From assembly GCF_003011965.1 (NCBI RefSeq), contig NZ_PXWG01000004.1, forward strand, positions 81,489-145,488: a DNA stretch of 64,000 nucleotides. The letters are read 5' to 3'. Positions 57,551 to 64,000 of the stretch are shown in pieces. The stretch is from Streptosporangium nondiastaticum (lineage in GTDB: Bacteria > Actinomycetota > Actinomycetes > Streptomycetales > Streptomycetaceae). How positions within the stretch are numbered: the stretch's first letter is position 1; each line of letters opens with the position of its first letter. Position numbers and translations under genes: made by a program. A model generated the notes under the pieces. It worked only from the letters and a program-made list of their open reading frames with translations. It was not told the origin of the DNA and made no database searches.

Positions 57551-58798
57551 TCACGCGGAGGCCGACGGCCCTTCTTCGCTGATCATGTCGAGGAGGAGCT
57601 TCGCGGCCACAGCCGCACCGTCGGCGCGGACCGTGCCCGCCATGGCGGTCGCCTGCGCGCGGATCTCGGGGGTCAGTGCCGTCTTGAGCGCGGCCGACAG
57701 GGACTCGGCGGTCGGGGCCGGACCGTCGTGCGCCGCGCCGATGCCCAGCTCGGCCACGCGGCCGGCCCAGTACGGCTGGTCCGCCATCTGGGGCACCACC
57801 ACCTGCGGCGTGCCGGCCCGGGCGGCCGTCGTCGTGGTGCCCGCGCCGCCGTGGTGCACGACGGCGGCGACCCGGCCGAACAGCGCCTGCTGGTTGACCT
57901 CGCCGACGGCGAAGCAGTCGTCCGCGTCATCGATCAGGGCCAGGTCGGCCCAGCCGCGGGAGAGGAGGACGCGGCGGCCCTGCGCGCGGACGGCCTCGAC
58001 GGCCGCCCGGGTGACGTCCTGCGCGTCGCGCAGCGGCATGCTGCCGAAGCCCACGAACACCGGCGGCGCCCCGGCGTCCAGGAACTCCTCCAGGTCGGCC
58101 GGGAGCGGGCGTTCGTCCGGCCGGATCCACGCCCCGGTCTGCACCACGCCGAGGTCCGCCGGCCGCAGCCACGGGCCCAGCGTCGCGTCCGCGGCCAGCC
58201 ACGGGCGGTCGGTGAGGACGTGGTCGCGGACGTTGTCCACCGGGGGCAGGCCGACCGTCTTCCGGTGGGTGTTGATCGCCTCGCCGAACAGCTCGTTGAG
58301 GTTCTCGGCGTTCAGGTCCCACCTCACCCGGTTGTCGGTCACGTCCGGGGGGACCGGCCGGCCCGGCCACACGAGCGGCGGGTGGTGCGGTGACGGCAGG
58401 TAGGTCGGGAAGTACGACACGAACGCGTAGGGGATGCCCAGTTCCTCGGCCACTGCGCGCCCGGCGGCCGCGGCAGGGATCAAGCCGGTGGCCACGACCG
58501 CGTCACAGCCCCCGGCCACCGCGCGGACCGAGTCGTACGTCGCGGCGAATATCTCGGCCGCGCGCTGCGGCAGGTTCTTCGCCGGCGCCGGCTTCGCGGC
58601 GGTCACCGCCTTGGTCGCCATCTCGCGTATCGACGGGCCGAGCGGCACCAGGGGGAGACCGGCACCGTCCAGCAGCTCCGCGAAGTCCGGCGGCGCGCAC
58701 ACCTGCACCTCCACGCCGACCGCCCGCAACTCCGCCGCGAGCCCCAGCATCGGCTCGATGTCCCCACGCGACCCGTATGACAGCAACAGCACACGCAC
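57551..58798 (-). CDS. rgt: Rifamycin glycosyltransferase (Rgt), GT-B fold, MGT/GtfA type
   Basis: 415 aa counted from GTG 58798 (GGGGGA upstream). GT1-like: N-terminal acceptor domain beginning VRVLLLSYGSRGDIEPMLGL, C-terminal donor domain with VVHHGGAGTTTTAARAGTPQ (the HGGxGT motif for the nucleotide-sugar) and MADQPYWAGRVAEL. Known Rgt proteins use UDP-glucose to glycosylate the C-23 hydroxyl of rifampicin. Family sequence alone also fits macrolide or other aglycones; the upstream RAE and the adjacent helR make rifamycin the likely acceptor. An in-frame ATG at 58852 directly after the RAE would add 18 residues, exactly as in rox. Confidence 0.83.
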   Translation of the reverse strand: MRVLLLSYGSRGDIEPMLGLAAELRAVGVEVQVCAPPDFAELLDGAGLPLVPLGPSIREMATKAVTAAKPAPAKNLPQRAAEIFAATYDSVRAVAGGCDAVVATGLIPAAAAGRAVAEELGIPYAFVSYFPTYLPSPHHPPLVWPGRPVPPDVTDNRVRWDLNAENLNELFGEAINTHRKTVGLPPVDNVRDHVLTDRPWLAADATLGPWLRPADLGVVQTGAWIRPDERPLPADLEEFLDAGAPPVFVGFGSMPLRDAQDVTRAAVEAVRAQGRRVLLSRGWADLALIDDADDCFAVGEVNQQALFGRVAAVVHHGGAGTTTTAARAGTPQVVVPQMADQPYWAGRVAELGIGAAHDGPAPTAESLSAALKTALTPEIRAQATAMAGTVRADGAAVAAKLLLDMISEEGPSASA

Positions 58799-58855
58799 TT
58801 CGCGATCCCCCGTTTCCGCAGATTCCGTCTTAGGCCGGTGATTCTGCGGCATGAC

Positions 58856-58878
58856 GGGGGCCTTGCCGCAAGGCCCCC
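58856..58878 (-). promoter_or_regulatory. Rifamycin-associated element (RAE), copy 2, upstream of rgt-helR
   Basis: The same 23-nt palindrome as at 13244, in opposite orientation (arms GGGGGCCTTGC and GCAAGGCCCCC around one base). It lies 57 bp before the GTG of rgt, the same distance as copy 1 from the rox start. The A+T-rich core TTAACTTATAG lies just upstream on the minus strand. This is the expected control element of rifamycin resistance genes. Confidence 0.88.
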
Positions 58879-58899
58879 CATACGCTATAAGTTAAAAGT

Positions 58900-58925
58900 G
58901 GCAAGGAGCGGGGAGGCTCCTTGCC
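58900..58925 (-). promoter_or_regulatory. Upstream dyad of RAE cassette 2
   Basis: Perfect 9-bp inverted repeat with the same arms as at 13196-13222, around an 8-nt loop of different sequence. It also lies upstream of the divergent DUF6314 gene, so it could affect both directions. Confidence 0.75.
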
Positions 58926-59014
58926 TTTGTTTTTGCCGTCCGCTCCGGACGTGCCGCCCCTGCTCACGACGTGCCTGTGCCTACGACGTCAGACGGGGCT
59001 GGGATAATGAGGGA

Positions 59015-59521
59015 ATGCAGTCGCCTGTCCCCCTCCCCGTCACGCCCTCCGGCCCGGCATGGCCCGAAGGCCCGGGCCTGCACCCGGTCCCCGATGCGGC
59101 GGACTACCTGATGGGGGAGTGGACCGTCGAGCGCACCCTCTTCGACCTGGGGACGGGGAACAGCGGGTCGTTCCGCGGCACAGCCGTGTTCCGGACGGAC
59201 GACGACGGCCGGGTGCTGCACACGGAGGACGGCGAACTGCGCTGGGGCGGCATGCCGGGGCGCGCGGGCCGTACGCTCGTGCTGCTTCCCGGGCCGGACG
59301 GCACCTGCGAGGTCACGTTCGCCGACGGCCGGTTCTTCCACGACCTGGACCTGCGCACCGGCGAGTGGTCCGTCCACCATCCCTGCGCGGCCGACCGCTA
59401 CGAGGGAGCCTTCGCCGCCGTCTCCCACGACGAGTGGCACGCGCGCTGGCGCACCACCGGCCCGGCCAAGGATCACCTGCAGCGCACGGTCTACCGGCGC
59501 CGGCCTGCCGCCGGGGCGTGA
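59015..59521 (+). CDS. DUF6314-family protein, 168 aa
   Basis: ATG at 59015 with GAGGGA close upstream. The core YLMGEWTVERTLFDLGTGNS, then GSFRGTAVFRTDD and FHDLDLRTGEWSVHHPCAADRY, marks the small DUF6314 family, beta-barrel-like in outline and of unknown function. There is no signal peptide. It is divergent from the rgt gene with the RAE between them; whether it is also induced by rifamycin is open. Confidence 0.85.
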   Translation: MQSPVPLPVTPSGPAWPEGPGLHPVPDAADYLMGEWTVERTLFDLGTGNSGSFRGTAVFRTDDDGRVLHTEDGELRWGGMPGRAGRTLVLLPGPDGTCEVTFADGRFFHDLDLRTGEWSVHHPCAADRYEGAFAAVSHDEWHARWRTTGPAKDHLQRTVYRRRPAAGA

Positions 59522-59660
59522 GCAGGACGAGGAGCGTTGCTCCTACGGGCCGTCTATTTGCTGTCGTGGCCGGCCTTCGTGCCGTCGTGGCCGACCGGTC
59601 CGGTTTCCGCCCGTCTCATCAGGCGAAGTATCGAAAGGTGGGACGGCGGAGGGGGAGACC

Positions 59661-60209
59661 GTGACTGTGATCGTCGGGCTCGTGCATAACGGCCGGGTGC
59701 ACCTGGGCGGGGACTCGGCCGGCGTCGCCGGCCTCAGACTCACCGTGCGCCGGGATCCGAAGATCTTCCGCAACGGCCCCTACGCCATGGGGTTCACCAG
59801 CAGCTTCCGCATGGGCCAACTGCTGCACCACGCGTTCAAGGCGCCGAAACCGAAGGGCGACCTGGACCGGTTCATGTCCACCGTCTTCGTCGACAAGCTG
59901 CGCGGCTGTCTGAAGGCCGGCGGCTGGGCGCGCAAGGACTCCGAGCAGGAGCAGTCCGGGACGTTCCTCGTCGGCATACACGGCCGCCTGTTCGCCGTCT
60001 ACGACGACTACCAGATAGCGGAGCCTGCCGACGGATACGCGGCCGTGGGGTGCGGGGACCAGTTCGCGCTGGGAGCCCTGCACGCCACCGCAGGCCTGGA
60101 CCTTCCGGCACGGGAGCGGCTGGCGCTGGCTCTCGCGGCCGCCGGCCACCACAGTGCCGGAGTCTGCGAACCGTTCCGTTACGTCACCGCGCGGAAGCGT
60201 CCTTCTTGA
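59661..60209 (+). CDS. HslV/proteasome-like Ntn-hydrolase
   Basis: 182 aa, GTG at 59661 following GGGGGAGA. It starts M-TVIVGLVHNGRVHLGGDSA, like HslV (TTIVxVxxNGxVxxxGD): after Met removal Thr would be residue 1, the nucleophile of proteasome-type hydrolases. The following DPKIFRNGPYAMGFTSSF fits the next strand pair. The end is shorter than in HslV, and no HslU partner is near. A peptidase role is likely from the fold but not proven. It ends before a strong hairpin terminator. Confidence 0.78.
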   Translation: MTVIVGLVHNGRVHLGGDSAGVAGLRLTVRRDPKIFRNGPYAMGFTSSFRMGQLLHHAFKAPKPKGDLDRFMSTVFVDKLRGCLKAGGWARKDSEQEQSGTFLVGIHGRLFAVYDDYQIAEPADGYAAVGCGDQFALGALHATAGLDLPARERLALALAAAGHHSAGVCEPFRYVTARKRPS

Positions 60210-60243
60210 CCAGGACCTTCACCCGAAGCGCGGCCCGAAACGC

Positions 60244-60271
60244 GGGAGCCCCAGCGAACGATCGCTGGGGC
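60244..60271. terminator. Bidirectional hairpin terminator
   Basis: A perfect 12-bp stem (GAGCCCCAGCGA / TCGCTGGGGCTC) with loop ACGA, between the stops of the Ntn-hydrolase gene (plus) and the YhgE/Pip-type gene (minus). Being symmetrical it can serve both. Confidence 0.85.
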
Positions 60272-60298
60272 TCACCGGTCCTGCTGTGCTGAGACCTG

Positions 60299-61603
60299 TC
60301 AGGCGGGGACAGGGGCCGCCTCGGCCTCGGTGGACTCGGCGGCGCGGGGGATGCGGTGCAGGCCCTTGCGGTCGTAGAGGCGGGTGACGCCGAAGCCGAA
60401 GAGCACGGCGGCGACGAACGCGATGCCCATGGAGATCCATGCGCGGGTGAGGCCGGCGTCGCCCTGGGCGTCGTAGTAGAGGATGGAGCGCATGCCCCCG
60501 GTGATCTGCCGCAGCGGCTCGAACTCCGAGAGTGCGTGGAAGAAGCCGGGCAGCGCCTCCAGCGGCACGGTCGCTCCGGAGGACGGGACGGCCATGGCGA
60601 CGAAGACGATGGTGGAGATCAGCATGCCGGGCGTGCCGAAGACGGCGAGCAGGGCCAGGGCGCTGACGCCGACGGCCGCGATCGTGCCCACGGAGTAGAG
60701 CCACAGCAGGCCGAGGTGGGAGGCGTCCATGCCCAGGATGCCGACCGTGGCGAGCTCGACGAGGGAGCCCATGACCAGGGAGAGGCCGAGCATGAGGACC
60801 GTGCCGACGGCCAGCGTGCGGACCCGGCTCGTGTGGCGGACGGGCATGCGCTGGCGGAAGGGGCCGAAGTCGGTGTGCAGGTAGCCGAGCGCGGTGTCGA
60901 CCTGGGAGACGATCGCGTTGGCGCCGAGCATGCCGCAGACGATGAGGACCAGCGCGTAGTAGAAGGCGCTCAGACCCATGGCGCTGTGCGTGCCGAGCGG
61001 GTGGCCGTCCGCGACCTCGACGTTCACCGGGTCGGTGAGCATCAGCTTGGCGGCCGGGGCGAGCTGGGCCTTCTGGGCGGCGGCACGGCTCAGGAGCTCC
61101 TTGCCGAGCTGGGCGGAGGCGGCGTGGGCCGCCTTCTGGTTCGCCTGGCTGGCCATGGAGGAACCGATGCTGCCGGCGGACTGGTTGGTCAGCACGGTCA
61201 GGGTCGGCCGGGTGGCCTCCACCGGCTTCGGGCTGCCCAGGGCGGCCACCGTGGCGCTGAAGTTCTCCGGCACGACGAGCGCGCCGTAGACCTTGCCCTG
61301 GCCGAGTCGCTTGTCGGCCTCCTGCCGGCTGACGACCTGCCAGGAGAAGCTGTGGTTGTCCGCGGCGGACTTCTCGATCCCCGAGACGACCTGGTCACCG
61401 AGGTTGAGGTGCTTGCCGTTGGCGTCGGCCCCGCGGTCGCTGTTGACCAGTGCGATGGGCAGGTCGCGCAGGTTGCCCTTGGGGTTCACGTTGCCGCCCA
61501 CGTAGAGCAGGGCGAACAGGATGGAGACCACCGCGACGATGAGGCCTGAACCGATCCACAGCTTCGGGCTGCGGAGTACGGAGGAGGGCTCGGGGGAAGG
61601 CAT
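60299..61603 (-). CDS. YhgE/Pip-type ABC-2-like transporter permease (DUF3533)
   Basis: 434 aa. One N-terminal membrane helix (LWIGSGLIVAVVSILFALLY), then a large extracellular domain (residues ~40-215) opening LPIALVNSDRGADANGKHLN, then five to six helices (SAFYYALVLIVCGMLGANAI; LLALLAVFGTPGMLISTIVF). This is the layout of the YhgE/Pip, SNG1-like DUF3533 group. Such proteins may export drugs or secreted proteins, but substrates are poorly known. It is divergent from the MerR gene with a dyad between them, so MerR probably controls it. Confidence 0.9.
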   Translation of the reverse strand: MPSPEPSSVLRSPKLWIGSGLIVAVVSILFALLYVGGNVNPKGNLRDLPIALVNSDRGADANGKHLNLGDQVVSGIEKSAADNHSFSWQVVSRQEADKRLGQGKVYGALVVPENFSATVAALGSPKPVEATRPTLTVLTNQSAGSIGSSMASQANQKAAHAASAQLGKELLSRAAAQKAQLAPAAKLMLTDPVNVEVADGHPLGTHSAMGLSAFYYALVLIVCGMLGANAIVSQVDTALGYLHTDFGPFRQRMPVRHTSRVRTLAVGTVLMLGLSLVMGSLVELATVGILGMDASHLGLLWLYSVGTIAAVGVSALALLAVFGTPGMLISTIVFVAMAVPSSGATVPLEALPGFFHALSEFEPLRQITGGMRSILYYDAQGDAGLTRAWISMGIAFVAAVLFGFGVTRLYDRKGLHRIPRAAESTEAEAAPVPA

Positions 61604-61630
61604 ATTCGCTCCGAGTTATTACCTAGAGTA

Positions 61631-61653
61631 ACTGGATACTTAAGGTATCCAGT
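61631..61653. promoter_or_regulatory. MerR-type operator dyad
   Basis: Inverted repeat ACTGGATAC / GTATCCAGT with the 5-nt centre TTAAG. It lies in the A+T-rich 134-bp divergent gap between the transporter (start 61603) and MerR gene (start 61738). MerR family regulators bind such dyads inside a long promoter spacer, so it is the likely site for both genes. Confidence 0.75.
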
Positions 61654-61737
61654 AGCTAGATAGTGGCAGTATCTTCCTAGGGTGTCCAGTCGGTGCAGCA
61701 GGGTGCCGGGCTCGCGCACCACCAGCGAGGAAGCCGC

Positions 61738-62406
61738 ATGAAGATCTCGGAGCTCAGCCGCACGACCGGCGTGCCGGTCGCCAGCATCAAGTACTTCCGG
61801 CGGCAAGGCCTGATGCCCGCCGGCAAGGCGACGGCCGCGACCCTCGCCGAGTACGGGCAGGAGCACGTCCAGCGCCTGCGGCTGATCAAGGCGCTGACCA
61901 CGCTGGGCGGGCTCTCCATCGCCGCCACCCGCGACGTCCTGACGGCCGTCGACCAGGCGCACAGCACCGAGAGCGCCCTGGGGGCGGTCAGCTACGCCCT
62001 GCCGGTGCCCGTCGCGGAATCCCCGGTCGGTGACGCCGGCCGCGAGGCGGAGATCGGATCGGCCGCGGAGGCCGAGGTGGCGGACCTGATCGCGGCCATG
62101 GACTGGCAGACGCCGAGCACCTCCCCCCACGTCGAGGGACTGACGGCGGCGCTGAGGGAACTCAGGCGGCTCGACGCGGCCTACGAGCCCGGCGACCTCG
62201 TCGCCTACGCGGAGCTGGCCCGTTCCATCGCGGGCCTGGACCTCGACCGCGCGGCCGCCTTCGGCGACCCGGAGGCCCTGGCCGAGCAGGCGGTCATCGT
62301 CTTCGCCCTCTCGGCCCCCGTGCTCGAACTGCTGCGGCGGCTGGCCCAGGAGGACCAGGTGCGCCGCCGCATCGCGGGCGGCGACACCGGCACCGGCGCC
62401 GAGTAG
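61738..62406 (+). CDS. MerR-family transcriptional regulator
   Basis: 222 aa, ATG at 61738. The N-terminal MerR helix-turn-helix is canonical: MKISELSRTTGVPVASIKYF, then RQGLMPAGKATAATLAEYG. A coiled dimerisation helix and a ~100-aa effector domain rich in helices follow. No conserved metal-binding Cys are seen, so it is more likely to sense organic compounds. Divergent from the YhgE/Pip-type transporter gene, with a shared operator dyad. Confidence 0.94.
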   Translation: MKISELSRTTGVPVASIKYFRRQGLMPAGKATAATLAEYGQEHVQRLRLIKALTTLGGLSIAATRDVLTAVDQAHSTESALGAVSYALPVPVAESPVGDAGREAEIGSAAEAEVADLIAAMDWQTPSTSPHVEGLTAALRELRRLDAAYEPGDLVAYAELARSIAGLDLDRAAAFGDPEALAEQAVIVFALSAPVLELLRRLAQEDQVRRRIAGGDTGTGAE

Positions 62407-62478
62407 CGACTTGTCACGGCTTCTCGCTCGAACGTGGGAACCCTGCCCGAGTGGCCACCCCGCCGGCCTCGGTCCGCA

Positions 62479-62505
62479 CTAAGGTTCGGGAGCCCCTAAG
62501 GTTCG
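62479..62505. repeat. CTAAGGTTCG direct repeat upstream of the small Zn/TM gene
   Basis: CTAAGGTTCG at 62479 and 62496, spaced 17 bp start to start, about 40-65 bp before the GTG at 62546. The spacing is near two helical turns minus a few bases, and a promoter or operator function is possible. Confidence 0.5.
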
Positions 62506-62545
62506 CGGCCCCGGAGCGGGGCCGGCACGTGCGGGAGGAAGCACT

Positions 62546-62782
62546 GTGTCCAGCTATCAGTACCGGTGTGCGGTGTGCGGCATCACCTGGGACGAGGTCA
62601 CCAACCGGCGCCAAGCCGAGCAGGAACGCGACCGGCACCGCCGCGAAGCCCACGACGGCGGCGTCCCGGACGGCGACGGCATCCGTGCCCAGGACTCCGA
62701 ACCCTGGCCCGGTCGGGGCGTACTCCTCGCCGGGCTTCTCGTGATGCTCTTCGTCATGTACAGCAGCTGGCACGGCCAGTAG
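62546..62782 (+). CDS. Small zinc-finger-like membrane protein, 78 aa
   Basis: GTG at 62546 with GGAGGAAG upstream. N-terminal C-x2-C (RCAVCGITWDEV) followed after ~20 residues by an H-x4-H pair (RDRHRREAHDG), as in a C2H2 zinc site. The C-terminus is one membrane helix (GVLLAGLLVMLFVMYSSW). I know no named family. Small zinc-ribbon plus helix proteins are common in Streptomyces. Confidence 0.75.
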   Translation: MSSYQYRCAVCGITWDEVTNRRQAEQERDRHRREAHDGGVPDGDGIRAQDSEPWPGRGVLLAGLLVMLFVMYSSWHGQ

Positions 62783-62928
62783 CCTCCCGGCCGGGCCACG
62801 GGTTCGACCGGCGGACGGGGGAGCCGGGCCACGAGCAGGCGCCGTTCGGGGAGCCGGTCCGGCCGGACCGGTCCTGCCCGCCCGGGCAGGACCGCCGACC
62901 GGGTGCAGCTCCGGCGAGGCGACGGCGG

Positions 62929-63933
62929 CTACTCCTCGGCGCGGATCAGCTGGGCGACCGTCGCGCCGGTCAGCTCGGTGGCGAGCACGCTGCGCTCCAG
63001 CGGCAGCAGACGGTGCGCCTTGCACGACTGCGTCGGCAGCGCCGCGTACTCCTCCCCGGTGATGCGCGTCCAGGACGGGTCGAACCGTACGCGGATGATG
63101 AGGTCGCGGGCCTGCTCGGAGACGATCGACGACGCCAGCAGCCACAGCCCGGGCTCTCGCGCCGTGCCCGGCGGGTCGAACGCCAGGTGCAGGAGCGATG
63201 CCGACCGGCCCAGCGGGCTGCCCAGCCGGTGCCAGGCGATCCGCCCGTCGGCATCGATCCGCCCGAACGTGCCGGTCCCCGCCTGCGCGGTGCCGAGGAG
63301 CACCAGCCAGATGCTGCCGGGCCCGCTGATCAGCCCGACCGGGGTGCTGCCCTGCTCCGCCGGGACGGGGATCTGGGCGGTGCGTCCGGTGCGCGGGTCG
63401 ATGCGCAGCAGTGAGCTCGCGCCGTCCTGGCTGACGTAGAAGTCCCCGCTGACGGGGTGGCGCGCGGCGAAGATGGGATGGGGCTTCGCGTCGAAGAGGC
63501 GGTGGCGTCCGGGGCGCGTGTGGTCCAGGGCGAGGACCTGGTCGCTTCCCTTCAGGGTCACCCACAGGACGTCGCCGTACTCGTTGACGTAGTGCGGTCC
63601 CCGGCCGCCGCCCGGAACGGGGATCTCTCGTTCGACGCGTGGGGCGGCTTCGACGGAGTCCGCCCGCGGATCCACCAGGAGCAGCCGGTCGGCGCCCTCG
63701 TGCGTGGCCCAGATCCGTCCGGGATGGCACGAGGAGACCGCCAGCCCGTGCAGCATCGCGTCGGAGGAGCCGAGCGGGAACGCCTTGACGGCCGTCACCT
63801 GCTCGGTACGGGGGTCCAGCCCGAGCTTCACCAGACGGCTGTTGGACATCTGGGACACGAGGGCCATCGGCCGGTCCGGCAGCCTGACGATCTCGTGCGT
63901 TTCCTCGGCGGGCGGCAGCTCGTACTCCACCAC
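62929..63933 (-). CDS. Virginiamycin B lyase-like beta-propeller protein
   Basis: 334 aa counted from GTG 63933; the frame stays open towards the right edge, so the true start may lie upstream or outside the window. It shows the repeated blades of the Vgb/SMP-30/NHL-like seven-bladed propeller: SMSNSRLVKLGLDPRTEQV, GRIWATHEGADRLLLVDPRA, GDVLWVTLKGSDQVLALDH, GDFYVSQDGASSLLRIDPR, PGSIWLVLLGTAQ. Vgb opens streptogramin B macrocycles without water. Whether its catalytic His and Glu are present here could not be fixed. A wider propeller role is possible. Confidence 0.8.
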   Translation of the reverse strand: MVEYELPPAEETHEIVRLPDRPMALVSQMSNSRLVKLGLDPRTEQVTAVKAFPLGSSDAMLHGLAVSSCHPGRIWATHEGADRLLLVDPRADSVEAAPRVEREIPVPGGGRGPHYVNEYGDVLWVTLKGSDQVLALDHTRPGRHRLFDAKPHPIFAARHPVSGDFYVSQDGASSLLRIDPRTGRTAQIPVPAEQGSTPVGLISGPGSIWLVLLGTAQAGTGTFGRIDADGRIAWHRLGSPLGRSASLLHLAFDPPGTAREPGLWLLASSIVSEQARDLIIRVRFDPSWTRITGEEYAALPTQSCKAHRLLPLERSVLATELTGATVAQLIRAEE

Positions 63934-64000
63934 CGTCCGCCGGGACGGGCCCGCCGGTGCGGAGGGGGCTTCCCGGTGCGGCGGCCGCGGTCCCGCGGCC

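Overview
The window is very GC-rich, almost every codon ends in G or C, and many genes start at GTG with purine-rich ribosome binding sites. With the families present (NRPS, rifamycin monooxygenase, HelR, LGFP repeats, DIP1984, DUF5709 and DUF6314 proteins) this points to a Streptomyces or close relative, probably in accessory chromosome. No tRNA, rRNA, CRISPR array or insertion sequence was found.

Layout. (1) 1-9064: the first 3,021 codons of a minus-strand NRPS (C-A with inserted N-methyltransferase-PCP-C-A-PCP-C...), running off the left edge; by hand alignment the A domains look like Val-type (N-methylated) and Ser. (2) 9.5-13.2 kb: small secreted peptide, XRE/MmyB-type regulator with a divergent SDR, a Vat-like acetyltransferase, an orphan gene, and a decayed metallo-beta-lactamase-fold gene. 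(3) 13.2-14.8 kb: a rifamycin-associated element (RAE) followed by a Rox-type rifamycin monooxygenase. (4) 14.8-21.4 kb: cholesterol-oxidase-type GMC oxidoreductase, acyl-CoA ligase, LysR regulator, globin-reductase and a PNPOx-fold flavoprotein. (5) 21.3-33.5 kb: a compact cluster of large beta-rich proteins of no recognised function with a polyprenyl diphosphate synthase, a divergent paralogue and an O-methyltransferase-like protein. This is the best candidate for an undescribed system. (6) 33.7-45.1 kb: housekeeping and surface genes (GlxA/isochorismatase pair, NCS1 permease with Cys-rich tail, PfkB kinase, FHA-like/Ser-Thr kinase pair, lysozyme-like LGFP protein, antigen-85-like esterase). 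(7) 45.2-51.1 kb: an FtsX/MacB-type ABC system and a two-component system. (8) 51.5-58.9 kb: DIP1984, GNAT, an ABC exporter, then helR and rgt behind a second RAE in inverted orientation. (9) 59-64 kb: DUF6314, an HslV-like Ntn-hydrolase, a MerR-controlled YhgE/Pip-type transporter, and a Vgb-like beta-propeller running towards the right edge.

How parts work together. Three unlike rifamycin defences (oxidation by Rox, glycosylation by Rgt, polymerase protection by HelR) lie within 45 kb, controlled by two near-identical inverted RAE cassettes at 13.2 and 58.9 kb. The similarity is wider than the 19-bp RAE usually described: it includes a second upstream dyad with interchangeable arms, an invariant A+T-rich core, and an in-frame leader of exactly 54 nt before each gene. 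Separately, the 21-33 kb cluster may bind or carry an isoprenoid lipid made by its own prenyl synthase; that function is inferred.
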